From the NCBI RefSeq assembly GCF_002115725.1, contig NZ_JFKD01000023.1:1-53376 (forward strand): a stretch of DNA of 53,376 nt. Direction: 5' to 3'. Of the stretch, positions 41,864-51,878 are shown in pieces. The notes beneath the pieces are model-generated. The model worked only from the letters and a program-made list of their open reading frames with translations. It did no database searches and was not told the origin of the DNA. This DNA is from Marivita cryptomonadis. GTDB lineage: Bacteria; Pseudomonadota; Alphaproteobacteria; Rhodobacterales; Rhodobacteraceae. Numbering within the stretch: position 1 is the stretch's first letter; every line of letters begins with the position of its first letter. The position numbers were made by a program, and so were the translations under genes.

Positions 41864-42451
41864 CCAGGCCGCCGCGCTAGCCCCGCCGTTCAGGATGGGT
41901 TAGAGCGGAGGTTCTTGCTGCTCTGTACACTGGCGAAGAATACTGGCGTCGAATACTGGCGAAGCACGGCGATCGGCGCACCGCCAACCGACCCTGCGCA
42001 ATATGACGGCGACCAAAGAACGCCCTTCCAGAAACAGCGGTGCGGCCCACCATACTTTTGCGCCAGCCGCCTGCTGGACACGCCTTTCAGGCTGTTCACC
42101 AGTTTCGAGCCAGCCACCTTCGGAGGGCAGTTGTTCCATCCCGGATGATCAGATAGCCCCTCGTCGGTCAGCGCTTTTCATGGCACGCTGGGTTCTGACC
42201 GAGGCGCGGGACGGGAGAGCGATATGCTGATCAAGCTTCACAGCCAGGCAACGACAACGCCGAAGGTCAGGGCGGCGATACAGGCCAGCAGTCCGAAAGG
42301 TATGGGGGCGCTTGGAACAAGAAAATGGGCATGCGATCAGTGCAGCTTCGTCCACCACAGGGACGTGAATACTGCCCGCAACATTCTCGCGCTCGGGCAT
42401 GAGCGTCTCGCAGGAGGCATGCCCGTCCTTTAGGGCGGGCAGGATGTCAAG
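41864..42451 (+). mobile_element. IS605-like mosaic element with a TnpB C-terminal remnant, copy B
   Basis: A 588-bp block nearly identical to 27170-27758. The left hairpin reads gccccgccgttcagga, and the right one gcccgtcctttagggcgggc followed by aggatgtcaag. The TnpB zinc ribbon survives (CDQCSFVHHRDVNTARNIL), with the CxxC reading CDQC. Beyond the right end both copies diverge at once, which fixes the element boundary. The MsbA-type gene begins 30 bp further on. Confidence 0.75.
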
Positions 42452-42480
42452 TCGGACAGGTTTGTGATCGGGTTGAGGGG

Positions 42481-44373
42481 GTGACCTCGCCGCAAGCTCA
42501 GGCTATGCGAAGAGCTGCGCTCGCACGCGGCGAGCACGCTCCCGGTTCCCACCCACTTTCCAAAAGCGTGGCTTCAAAGATGGCGATCAATACCTCCAAG
42601 CAGCATGGAGACACGGAAAACAACAAACTCTTCACGGTTCAGGACCGCGCAAATATCTTGTGGTTCTGGCATGGCTATCTGAAGAAGCGGGCTCACTGGC
42701 TCCTTGTCGTGCTTGGCATGATCATCGTTCAGGGTGTTGTGTATCAGCAGTTTCTGTCTCTGACAGAGAGCGGCCTGAGGGTGATCTTTGACAGCGGTGT
42801 CGCACGGGATCTGATCCGAATTTGCGTTTTGGTCTTTGCGCTCTTCGGGGTCCGGGCGCTTATGTCCTACCTCGTCCCCCGCCTGTCTATCTGGCTGGCA
42901 TCGGGGGCTGTGCTTGAAATGCGCCAGGACCTCATCCAACATCTGATGACGCTTGATCTTGCGTATTTCGAGCGCACCCCGCCCGGGGAGATCATCATGC
43001 GCTTGGGCAATCAGGCGCAAGACCTCAGTGCGTTTGTCGGTCAGCAAACAGTCAATGCCGTGCGGGATCTGACCACTGTGGTGATCGTCTCGGGGTATCT
43101 TGTCTACAAGTCTCCCACGCTCTTTCTCACGGCGGCCGTCGTCATTCCGCTGATCGTCGTCATGCTGCAATTTGTCTCGAAGCGCATCAAGGACATCCAG
43201 GCCAAGGCCCAGAATGCCATGGGGGCCTACATGAGTGGCCTGGAGGAGATGTCGAACGGGATGCGCACCGTCAAGATTTCCGGTCAGGAGGCCAATGAAC
43301 GCAAACGCCTCTATGCCGCGACAGAGGAAATGCGGGGGCTTGCGATCAAGCTTCAATCTGCGCAAGCGATCGTGATGCCGGCCATCGATTTGATGGCGGC
43401 GTTTGCCTATGTGCTTGTCATCGGGGGTGGCGGGTACATGGCCTTGTCCGGAGATTATGGCCTGGACGGGGCAGGGATCATCGCATTCCTGATTGGTCTG
43501 GTCCTGGTGTTCGACCCGATGCGGATGCTGGGGCAGTTTTTTGCCCGGTTGCAGGCCAATCTGGTGATCCTTCGCAGTGTCCGAAGCCTTTTTCAAGAGA
43601 CCCCGAGCATTCGGGACATGCCCGGTGCAACGGATCAATTCGACACCAGCGCGGATATCGTATGTGACGGGGTTTCTTTTCACTACAGCCCAGATGCGCC
43701 CCTTTTCGAGAACTTGACGCTCACGATTCGGGGGGGGCGGACGACGGCCATCGTCGGGGCGACAGGCTCTGGCAAGACCACGATCCTCAGTCTTCTGACC
43801 AGGTTGTACAATGTCCAGGGAGGTCAAATACGGATTGGGGATGTGCCGATCGAGACCTTGCAGATCAAGGCTTTGCGACACGCCTTTTCCGTCGTGGCGC
43901 AAGATATCGTGATCTTCAACAATACGATCTGGGAGAATATCCGCTATGTCCGGCCCGAGGCAAGCGATGCGGAAATTTGGGCGGCCGCGGAGGCCGCGGA
44001 GATTGCGGATCTCATGCGGGCGCGGCCCAAGCGCGCCGTTGGCCCAAAAGGCGGACAGCTTTCGGGCGGGCAAAAACAACGCATCGCCATCGCGCGGGCG
44101 ATTTTACGCAATGCCCCTATCCTGCTGCTGGATGAGGCGACCTCTGCGCTCGATCAGACGACAGAGGATAAAGTCAAGCGTGCCTTGTTGCGCCTTGGAG
44201 CAGGGCGCACCACGATCGTGGTCGCGCACCGCCTGTCGGCGGTTACAATGGCAGACTGGATTTACGTCATGGACGCCGGGTATGTTGTTGAGCAGGGGAC
44301 GCATCATGATCTCATGGCGCAGAAGGGGCTTTATGCTGGTATGTATCAGGTCCAAAAAGGCAGCTACGACTAG
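42481..44373 (+). CDS. ABC exporter with fused membrane and ATPase domains (MsbA-like)
   Basis: The 630-residue half-transporter has a polar N-terminal extension (to about residue 55), six likely membrane helices (WLLVVLGMIIVQGVVYQQFL; IRICVLVFALFGVRALMSYL and others) and an ATPase domain: Walker A VGATGSGKTTIL (about 423), signature LSGGQKQRIAIARA (about 526), Walker B ILLLDEATSALD (about 546). Families with this layout flip lipids, export peptides or glycolipids. It reads with GTG 42481; ATG 42580 is a shorter option. It faces the hfa-like cluster but is separated by 357 bp. Substrate unknown; a surface lipid or glycan is likely from context. Confidence 0.85.
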   Translation: MTSPQAQAMRRAALARGEHAPGSHPLSKSVASKMAINTSKQHGDTENNKLFTVQDRANILWFWHGYLKKRAHWLLVVLGMIIVQGVVYQQFLSLTESGLRVIFDSGVARDLIRICVLVFALFGVRALMSYLVPRLSIWLASGAVLEMRQDLIQHLMTLDLAYFERTPPGEIIMRLGNQAQDLSAFVGQQTVNAVRDLTTVVIVSGYLVYKSPTLFLTAAVVIPLIVVMLQFVSKRIKDIQAKAQNAMGAYMSGLEEMSNGMRTVKISGQEANERKRLYAATEEMRGLAIKLQSAQAIVMPAIDLMAAFAYVLVIGGGGYMALSGDYGLDGAGIIAFLIGLVLVFDPMRMLGQFFARLQANLVILRSVRSLFQETPSIRDMPGATDQFDTSADIVCDGVSFHYSPDAPLFENLTLTIRGGRTTAIVGATGSGKTTILSLLTRLYNVQGGQIRIGDVPIETLQIKALRHAFSVVAQDIVIFNNTIWENIRYVRPEASDAEIWAAAEAAEIADLMRARPKRAVGPKGGQLSGGQKQRIAIARAILRNAPILLLDEATSALDQTTEDKVKRALLRLGAGRTTIVVAHRLSAVTMADWIYVMDAGYVVEQGTHHDLMAQKGLYAGMYQVQKGSYD

Positions 44374-44730
44374 AAGGACCCTTGATCCTGCCGGAAGCGC
44401 GTTTGGGCAGTGTTTCGCAGTGGATCTTGCAGTCAGCACCTGTGTCACAAGATGTCGCGGGTCGGGGCTTGGTGGGCGCTTTTTGTTGTGTGCTTTCGCG
44501 CCTTGGCGTGACCTGCTCGTAAGGCGGGTGGGTTGCATAGATGCTTCACACGGAAATTTTTGATACGTTCTTCATCGATGTCGGGAAATTTTCCTGTGAA
44601 TTTAGCTTGCTAGAACGTAAAGATAATTTTAGCTATACAGTAATTTGCTGCACTTCAGTGTAGACAGTGTTGTGGTGCGAGGCCTTTGGTTGTGAGGCCC
44701 GTAAGCTGGAACAGTGGAAAAGGGGTCGTA
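44374..44730. promoter_or_regulatory. Leader region of the hfa-like cluster
   Basis: No gene is seen in this 357-bp stretch. An AT-rich segment near 44570-44650 (ttgctagaacg, then ttttagctatacag) is a plausible promoter area, but the spacing of candidate boxes is not ideal. A aagggg ribosome site lies just before the ATG at 44731. Confidence 0.4.
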
Positions 44731-45369
44731 ATGCGCAGGCGAAATTTAAAGTGTTTTCTGGCGGTTGCGGGGGTCGGCCTTGCGGTGATGACCAGCCCTG
44801 CGCTCGCCAATGGTCTTCTCGAAAACCGTCCATGGCAGTTCCAGACAACTGCTGACAAGGCCAACAAGTCCGTTGTGCTTGATTTGATCGAGCGGAAGCA
44901 GGGGGGCTATTACGATGGCTTCAACACTTATTACGAGACGAATATTGGCACGCAGGTGAATTGCAGCAACAACGCGTCCGCCACGGCAAACGTTGCCGAT
45001 AGCAGTCAGGCGGGTCCGAATACGGAGGACGACAGCGCCCCGAACATTTCTGCAGATGGCACGGCCAACAGCGACACGACGGCCACGGATGCATTGGGCA
45101 ATGCGGCCGGCGGCGGAACCGTGGGCGCTGACTCGACCAATGTGACAGGAAGTCAGTCGAATTCGGGCGCGATCAACGCGGGTGTCGATAACAGCAGCAT
45201 CGACAGTGGTTTTGGGAACGTCACAAACGGCAATACGGATCAAGACTTTTTGAACAATCAGGATAATACAGGCGATCAGACCGCAGGAGTTGATACCAGC
45301 ACTGCGTGTAATTTCGCGGGTACCAATGTTTCTGGCAGCGTCATCTTGCCCGGCGCGCCGTTGAACTGA
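44731..45369 (+). CDS. Small secreted Asn/Gln-rich protein, putative fibre subunit (HfaA-like by position)
   Basis: The 212-residue protein has a signal peptide (MRRRNLKCFLAVAGVGLAVM then TSPALANG, cut near residue 26). The mature part is rich in Asn, Ser, Thr and Gly. One segment, GSQSNSGAINAGVDNSSID, matches the repeat found many times in the 1783-residue protein two genes on (NTQSNSGDITS). Two Cys occur, one near the middle (VNCSNNAS) and one near the end (TACNFAG). It is followed closely by the HfaB/CsgG-family gene, so by analogy with hfaA/csgA it may be a secreted, self-assembling subunit or nucleator. That role is inferred, not shown. Confidence 0.72.
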   Translation: MRRRNLKCFLAVAGVGLAVMTSPALANGLLENRPWQFQTTADKANKSVVLDLIERKQGGYYDGFNTYYETNIGTQVNCSNNASATANVADSSQAGPNTEDDSAPNISADGTANSDTTATDALGNAAGGGTVGADSTNVTGSQSNSGAINAGVDNSSIDSGFGNVTNGNTDQDFLNNQDNTGDQTAGVDTSTACNFAGTNVSGSVILPGAPLN

Positions 45370-45403
45370 GGTTGGTTTGAGAAAAATGGAAAAGAGCAGC
45401 AGG

Positions 45404-46363
45404 ATGTCCCTTTACAAGAAGCCACTTCTCGCGCTCGCGCTGGCCGCTGCAACAGCCGGTTGCGCCGTTGTGCCAGAGGATATGCGGAGAGAGACGCTCA
45501 ATGCGGGGGACGTTCCTCTTGTGTTGAGTTCCAAGCCCACTCCGAACAATACGCCCCTTACCGCGAAACTGGTTTGCTACGGCGAGCGGCTCGAGGATGC
45601 CCACAAGGGCCATATTGCCCTCGCGGTCGGCAATATCCGCGACTACACGGGCAAGCAAAACGATCTGGAGGGCTTCCTGGTGACCCAGGGCGGCGCTCTC
45701 ATGGCGTATACGGCGCTCGGCCACCTGGTGCCGGGAGTTTCGCTGTACGAGCGGTTTGATACCCAGATAGCAGATGCGGAGCTTGCATATCTCAGCAATC
45801 GGCAACTGGGTGATGGCCGGCTGCACGAGACAACCGATGCGCAGACGGGTCAGCCGACCGAAGTTCCATGGAAGCCTTACTATGGCGGCAGTATCCTGCA
45901 GTCGGATTTTTACATCGTGGGCGGGATCACGGAGCTGAACTTCAACATCCAGTCGGGTGGGGGTGAGCTGAACGTCAACAATGTCGGCGGCAAAGGCCGT
46001 ATTTACACAATGAATGTCGGTGTCGATCTGCGGATCGTGGGGACGCAGACACTCAAGGTGTATGATACGGTTTCGATCCAGAAGCAGATCTCCGGTTATG
46101 AGGTTGGCCTGGATATATTCCGTTTCTTTGACAATGACCTGTGGGATGTCAATGCGGGGGCCAAGAACCAGGAGCCGCTTCAGCTGGCCGTGCGCATGGC
46201 GATTGAAAGCGCCATTCTGGATCTCGTGCCGAGCGTGACAGGGGTGACACCGCAGGATTGCAAGCCGGCGGTGCCGCTTGTCGATGATGACGCTTATGAG
46301 GCCATCGGTGGCAAGGCTGTGACGACAAGGGCGAGTGTGGCTCTTGAGAGCGATCCCGCATAA
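45404..46363 (+). CDS. HfaB/CsgG-family outer-membrane secretion lipoprotein
   Basis: The 319-residue protein has a lipoprotein signal (KKPLLALALAAATAGC, lipobox Cys near residue 22). It carries the CsgG/HfaB family run: HIALAVGNIRDYTGKQNDLEG, VTQGGALMAYTALGHL, LYERFDTQIADAELAYLSNR, SDFYIVGGITELNFNI, VDLRIV and QISGYEVGLDIFRFF. Family members form nonameric pores that pass unfolded fibre subunits through the outer membrane (CsgG for curli, HfaB for the holdfast anchor). I chose ATG 45404 since the signal peptide then starts normally; 45386 also fits. It lies between the two candidate substrates. Confidence 0.88.
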   Translation: MSLYKKPLLALALAAATAGCAVVPEDMRRETLNAGDVPLVLSSKPTPNNTPLTAKLVCYGERLEDAHKGHIALAVGNIRDYTGKQNDLEGFLVTQGGALMAYTALGHLVPGVSLYERFDTQIADAELAYLSNRQLGDGRLHETTDAQTGQPTEVPWKPYYGGSILQSDFYIVGGITELNFNIQSGGGELNVNNVGGKGRIYTMNVGVDLRIVGTQTLKVYDTVSIQKQISGYEVGLDIFRFFDNDLWDVNAGAKNQEPLQLAVRMAIESAILDLVPSVTGVTPQDCKPAVPLVDDDAYEAIGGKAVTTRASVALESDPA

Positions 46364-46434
46364 CACAAGATGCTTGATTTTAGTCATAAATTGGCGTCTT
46401 AATCCGTTCAACCGCTTAACTCAAAGGTAACGAT

Positions 46435-49400
46435 ATGAAATTTACACCAAACTTACGCAACAGCACTGCCACGGCGGCTCTGCTGATTACATTTGGGGCC
46501 TCTGGCGCACTGGCGCAGGCGACCGCAGACACCAACATGGGTGCGAGCGAAACCATTGTAACATCAGCGACCTTTACAGCTGGAAACGTACAAGAGTTGA
46601 CCGCAACGCCCTCTGCGACAACAGCAAACAACAATGTGAATATCAGCCTCACTGTTAGTGACGGCATTGATGATGTCGTTACAGTAGCGACACCGGCGAC
46701 GAACAACCTGACCACTGCGTCCGCCACAGGGAACTCCTCGACAGCTGCTGCAGAATTGTTGTTCTCGCCAAGCACTGCAGGAGACACAGCGGCTGTTGGA
46801 ACGCTTCAGTCGGTTGAAGCCGATGTTATTGCGCTCTCGTCGTCTGATACGCACTCCATCGTGATTGAAAATGATGGTGCCGGAATACGCACTCTGACGG
46901 GGACAAGCCTGTCCGATAATAATGACATTACAGCTGCGGCAACCGGCAACAGCGCGAAATCCACCATCACAGCGGCAAGTGGCCTTGATCTTGTGCAAGC
47001 AACAGCTGGACAAGCCAGTCTGGATATTGATTCCTCGTTGGCGGCAGCAGCCGATAATGATGTTGCTGGTGATCTGATCGTCAGCTCTTCGCAAGAAATT
47101 GATGGTAACCGGGCGTTGGGCGCTACTGTAAGTGGGGCTGTAACGAGAACTCGTGTTGAAGGCCTTGATACAGCGACAGTTACTGTATCCAACAGTGATC
47201 AAGCATCAACCTCAATTGGCAATTCGGCCACAAGCAGCATTTCTTCCCTGGATACAACTGCAAGCATAACGGCTTCAACAGCTGTAAGCAATTTGCAGAC
47301 AATTGTACCGTCTACAGTGTCGCCCGTTACAACGATTTCTGCGGCGACAACAGGCTCGACCATTGAAATCCAGAGCGGTGTTGACTCAAACGGGAATGCA
47401 ACTGGAGACGTCACCAACACTACGATCTCGGTTGCAGGCAATGATCAGACTGCAGGTGCTACAGGCAGTGTAAGCACGCAATCGATCACATTGGACGCAA
47501 GCAGCATCACGGGTGAAGGTGCTGCTGCTGTCATTAGTGACGCAGATACCGCCGCAGATGGTAAGACACAGTTGTCAGCAGCTGGCGACTCCATCATCGG
47601 GAACGTACAGACAATTGATTCGGGTGTAACTGTTTCCGGTACAGTCTCGGGAAACAACATCAGTTCTGTCGTTGCGGATCTTGATGATAATACCGTTACA
47701 ACCTCGACACTCGAAGTAACAGGCAACCGTCAGGCGGCAAGTGCCACGGGTGTTTCCACCAGCAACGCGCTGTCGCTTACCTCCGGCGCGACGATGAGTG
47801 CAGCAGGCGCCGTGGGCTCCGTGCAGGAAGTTGATGGGTCCGTCACTGCCGCAACAACTTCAAATAGCATCACCAATGCTATTAACACCGATGACGATCT
47901 TGATGATAGCAGCATGCGTACAACCGCAAATGCGGTCACGTCAGCTGCAACGGGTGCAACTGCAACCAATTCACTTTCAACCACAAGTGCAACCAACAAT
48001 CTAAGCGTCGCATTGAATGCTGGGACTGTACAAAACAGTGTTGCTGCGGGTTCGGCCGACCAATACTCGGTGACTGCAGGTCAGGCACTGACCAATGACC
48101 AGTCGATGGCATCTACGGCTGTTGTGTCTGCAGAAACGACAGCAAATCAGATACTGACCCAAGCAGGGACAGATGTGACAGATTCCACTGTTGCAACGGA
48201 CGACAACAGGATGTCGGCGTCTGCAACGGCCAACTCAGCTGACAACGGCATCTTGCTTTCGTTCAACAATCTGGTTGGAACAGCTTCTGGTGCAGGCACT
48301 GGTGTTATTGCTGCCACCGCGAACGAACAAACGCTTGCGGACAGTGCAACCGTGACAGCACGTGTTGTTGGTACGGGCGGTGTTCCAATTCTCACCACGG
48401 TAGATAGTGATGTACAGCGCTCAAGTGTTTCCACATCCGGAAACACCGTGTCTGCATCCGCCAGTGGCAACGTGACCAGCGGCAATAATGTTGTTGTGGA
48501 TGCAACAAATATCACATCGGGCAGTGAGGCGGCGCCAAGTATTGTCGCAGCCACTGGCGCTCAAACGACAACAGGCTCTTTTGTTGCGGCCTCCACACAG
48601 CTTTCCGGCGCTGATATTTTGGCGAGCCAGAGAGACTCTGCGGCGACACCGACAACATCAAACACCATCAGAACCAATGTTGATAATGATATTCAACTGA
48701 GCTCCACAGTTGTATCTGATGACAACGTGTTGAGTGCAGTTGCAACAGCGAACAGCGCCAATAACGCAGTTCAGTTGGGTGATGCGAATACTGCAACCGT
48801 TGCAGCTTCCGGTACGGTTGCAAACTATCAGGCCACTGCTGCTGCAGGATCTGTAACTGCAGAGATCGGCATCACAGGGTCCGATCCGATTTCAGCGTTT
48901 AGTTCGTTAAATTCAGCGCCCGCAGTAAGTGGCACAATCGGAAACGACGGTACCTTAGCCTCAGGCGGAGCTGGCTATACAAACAATGGTGCTACTCCGA
49001 TTGTATTTACCTTCGCTACTCCATTGACATCGGAAGAACAGGCCGCACTTTTAATGGCGGGGTTCTCTAATATTTCTGGCAATAACGCGGAAATTGCGCC
49101 TGGTGCCCAAATTGACACATTTGGAGGCACTGCTGCACAAATTATCAGTGTTACTTATAGCACTGCTTCCGGTACTACGCTTGCGTTCGCGAACTTTGCA
49201 GGTACAGCGTCGCCTGGTGTCGTCAACGGCGCTGGTGTGATTGTCAGTGTCGACGCTGATGCTGGTTCAGCCGGTGAAATTTCAGCTTCGACCGTTTCTG
49301 TGTCTGGCAACACGGCAGTGGGCGAAGTGACGGGTAACGTTGCGACCAACGCAACCTCTGCAACAGCCACAACTGTGACCGGCTTGTCGGGAACGGCAAC

Positions 49401-51786
49401 CAGCATCAATGCTGCGGATTTTGATGTTGCCCCCGCTACTGCCGATTTGGCGACAGCAAGCTTGCAGGATAGTGCCTCGGCCCTTTCATCTGATGTTGCT
49501 GCAACATTTGCGATCCTAGACGGCCAAGGTGAAATCGATGCCGTTACAGACTCAACGCAAATTGTGTCTGATAACCTTCAGCAATCCTATGCGACGGCAA
49601 ACCGGGCGACAAACAGTGTCGATCTGACGGCAACCAATACGGACGCCGACACCGCACTTGAGAACGCTCAGCGGTCAACGGCAACAGTATCAACAACATC
49701 CGATCTGGATGTTGTTGCAAATGCCGGCGGCACAACTTCCTCACTCGCGATGGAAGGCAACGTAAACCAGTCGGTTGCGAACGGAAACGTGGCGACGAAT
49801 ACCACAACAGTGGACGTAACCAACGCGACGGCAACCGGAACGGTGGATGCATCGATCGCACTTGGAACTCTCACGGCTGACGCGAACAACGCATTGGCCT
49901 CTGTGCAGTCGGTTTCCGCAAACGTCACGGCCTCGGCTACGACGGATGTCTACAACCAAGACGTCACACGCACTGGTGGAAACGAGATTATCAGTAGCGA
50001 CGTCTCCCTCAGCAGCAACTCCACGATTGCACAGGCAACTGGTAACAATGGTACGCAAACACTGACCTTGGGTGATGCCGGAACGGCCAACATGGACCGC
50101 ACTGGTGTCTTGGTGAACAACCAGGATGTCACGAGTGCAGCGACAGTGTCGTCGACAGTTAATCAAGATGTCGAAGTCACGCTCAGCAACACAGGCACCA
50201 TCCCGATCCAATCCAGCAGTGTGGCTCTCGATGGTAATCAGACCACAGCTCTGGCTCGGAGCAACGTGGCGAGCAATACGCTGACCGTTGATGGGAACAG
50301 CATTGATGCGGGTGTCGGCACGGATGCATCTTTCACTGCAGGTGGCACGACAAATGCAGCCTATGTACTTGGATCAGACCAGGACAACGATGCTGTGGTC
50401 ACAGCCATGACATCACAGTCCAGAGTTGAGGTTGATGTATCTGATACTGGTGCAGGTCCGACCGTAGGTGGCGGTGTGTTGAACTCGACAGTGTCCCTGG
50501 CTGGCAATGTCTCTTCTACAACGGCGCTCGCCAACTCTGTTGTGAACTCCGTGTCTGTTGGGGCGAATGCATCAAACGTGGATGCAGCGGCAGAGCTGGC
50601 TAGTATTCAGGGCAACAGCGGTGCTGTCACGTCCACAGGTGGATCCGCAGTGGTCGTGGATGTCGATGTGACCGGTGGTACTGCGCCAATTGGGATCAAT
50701 GGCAGCAGCGTTATGCTGTCCGAAAACGTCAGTGCGTCCAGCGCTACAGGTAACCAAGCGGAAAATTCTCTGACAACGGCTGGTGCTAACATCGTATCAG
50801 GAGCCTCTGGTACAAATGCCACGGCTGACTCCTCGGGCACGCTTACCGCAAGCGGCGGTAATCTGGTTGCTAACAACCAGAACAACACTGGCGCCATCAA
50901 CTCGACCAATACCGCCAACACCGTAACCATCTCTAGCGATACCGTGGATGGAACGACACCGGGTAACGGCGCGGCAGCATCAGGCAGCACGCTTGGTGTA
51001 ACTGGCAATGTGACCGAAGCCCGTGCCTCGGCCAACCTGGCGACCAACTCCAGCATCACCATCGGTGGGGCGGGAACTGCATCGCTAGACTCAACTGCTC
51101 TGGTCATGAATTCTCAGACCAACACTTCTACAGGCACAGTTGACGCTTCAGCATCGACGAACACGACAGTGAGCCTGTCTGGTACAACCGACGCGACAGC
51201 TTTGGACACTGGCACTGCAATGGTAGAGGGCAACAGCACTCTGGCACTTGCGCGTGGTAACGTGGCGGGGAACACCGTTGTTGCAAATGGTGCAAATGCC
51301 ACTGGTGGGGGGAGCCCAGCAGGCGTGAACTCAACCGCTGGCGTACTTGGTGGCGTGCTTAATGCTTCATTCGGTGTCTTCAATGAACAGTCTCAGGCGG
51401 CTGCAATCAGCGCGACATCGACTGGTGCAAGCTACCGGGTCAATGCCACCTCTGGGACACGTACAGCTGGCAACTTGGGTCTTGCTCTCAATGCATCATC
51501 TGCCTCTGTCTCTGGAAACGCGATCAATGCGTCGGCTCTTGGAAACGTTGCAACCAACAGCGTTACCCTCGCGTCTTTGTCGACAACGGCAAACGATGCA
51601 AGCGCTGCTGCCTTTAATACACAATCCAACAGTGGGGACATTACGTCGCAGGCAACAGGTGCTACAATTGGCACCTTCTCCATTGGAGGTATCGTCAGCG
51701 CATCGGTTGGTGTGTCCAACAACAGCATCTCTGCGAGCTCGATTGGTAACTTTGCTACCAGCACAGTCACACGCACGGATCGCTAA
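46435..51786 (+). CDS. Giant repeat protein, putative HfaD-like adhesin or amyloid
   Basis: The 1783-residue protein has a signal peptide (AALLITFGASGALAQ, cut near 27). Nearly all the rest is about 21 degenerate repeats of 60-100 residues, each with a block like S.VS.SGN...A.A.GN.A.N.V, and often a preceding N.Q.N.G.I.A block (e.g. NTQSNSGDITS). Asn, Gln, Ser, Thr, Ala and Gly dominate; aromatic residues and Cys are scarce. A non-repeat insert lies near residues 820-925. It follows the HfaB/CsgG-type gene by 71 bp with aaagg before the ATG and no terminator between, so the three genes form one operon in the order hfaA-hfaB-hfaD. It is probably exported through that pore to form a surface fibre or anchor. 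Confidence 0.8.
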   Translation: MKFTPNLRNSTATAALLITFGASGALAQATADTNMGASETIVTSATFTAGNVQELTATPSATTANNNVNISLTVSDGIDDVVTVATPATNNLTTASATGNSSTAAAELLFSPSTAGDTAAVGTLQSVEADVIALSSSDTHSIVIENDGAGIRTLTGTSLSDNNDITAAATGNSAKSTITAASGLDLVQATAGQASLDIDSSLAAAADNDVAGDLIVSSSQEIDGNRALGATVSGAVTRTRVEGLDTATVTVSNSDQASTSIGNSATSSISSLDTTASITASTAVSNLQTIVPSTVSPVTTISAATTGSTIEIQSGVDSNGNATGDVTNTTISVAGNDQTAGATGSVSTQSITLDASSITGEGAAAVISDADTAADGKTQLSAAGDSIIGNVQTIDSGVTVSGTVSGNNISSVVADLDDNTVTTSTLEVTGNRQAASATGVSTSNALSLTSGATMSAAGAVGSVQEVDGSVTAATTSNSITNAINTDDDLDDSSMRTTANAVTSAATGATATNSLSTTSATNNLSVALNAGTVQNSVAAGSADQYSVTAGQALTNDQSMASTAVVSAETTANQILTQAGTDVTDSTVATDDNRMSASATANSADNGILLSFNNLVGTASGAGTGVIAATANEQTLADSATVTARVVGTGGVPILTTVDSDVQRSSVSTSGNTVSASASGNVTSGNNVVVDATNITSGSEAAPSIVAATGAQTTTGSFVAASTQLSGADILASQRDSAATPTTSNTIRTNVDNDIQLSSTVVSDDNVLSAVATANSANNAVQLGDANTATVAASGTVANYQATAAAGSVTAEIGITGSDPISAFSSLNSAPAVSGTIGNDGTLASGGAGYTNNGATPIVFTFATPLTSEEQAALLMAGFSNISGNNAEIAPGAQIDTFGGTAAQIISVTYSTASGTTLAFANFAGTASPGVVNGAGVIVSVDADAGSAGEISASTVSVSGNTAVGEVTGNVATNATSATATTVTGLSGTATSINAADFDVAPATADLATASLQDSASALSSDVAATFAILDGQGEIDAVTDSTQIVSDNLQQSYATANRATNSVDLTATNTDADTALENAQRSTATVSTTSDLDVVANAGGTTSSLAMEGNVNQSVANGNVATNTTTVDVTNATATGTVDASIALGTLTADANNALASVQSVSANVTASATTDVYNQDVTRTGGNEIISSDVSLSSNSTIAQATGNNGTQTLTLGDAGTANMDRTGVLVNNQDVTSAATVSSTVNQDVEVTLSNTGTIPIQSSSVALDGNQTTALARSNVASNTLTVDGNSIDAGVGTDASFTAGGTTNAAYVLGSDQDNDAVVTAMTSQSRVEVDVSDTGAGPTVGGGVLNSTVSLAGNVSSTTALANSVVNSVSVGANASNVDAAAELASIQGNSGAVTSTGGSAVVVDVDVTGGTAPIGINGSSVMLSENVSASSATGNQAENSLTTAGANIVSGASGTNATADSSGTLTASGGNLVANNQNNTGAINSTNTANTVTISSDTVDGTTPGNGAAASGSTLGVTGNVTEARASANLATNSSITIGGAGTASLDSTALVMNSQTNTSTGTVDASASTNTTVSLSGTTDATALDTGTAMVEGNSTLALARGNVAGNTVVANGANATGGGSPAGVNSTAGVLGGVLNASFGVFNEQSQAAAISATSTGASYRVNATSGTRTAGNLGLALNASSASVSGNAINASALGNVATNSVTLASLSTTANDASAAAFNTQSNSGDITSQATGATIGTFSIGGIVSASVGVSNNSISASSIGNFATSTVTRTDR

Positions 51787-51801
51787 GAGCGATTGGAAAT
51801 C

Positions 51802-51830
51802 AAAGGCCCCCGTTTGTCGGGGGCCTTTTT
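51802..51830 (+). terminator. Strong intrinsic terminator after the giant gene
   Basis: Arms aaaggcccccg and cgggggccttt pair perfectly around ttgtt-type loop bases, followed by a T-run. It ends the hfa-like operon. Confidence 0.9.
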
Positions 51831-51878
51831 CTGTTCTACAGGTCAAATTCTAACACGACTTAGGAGGTCCCGAGGACC

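Noticed and set aside
42574..44079. Minus-strand frame of 501 codons opposite the MsbA-type gene
   Set aside because: Walker and signature motifs prove the plus strand; the minus product is His/Arg/Asp-rich without any fold pattern.
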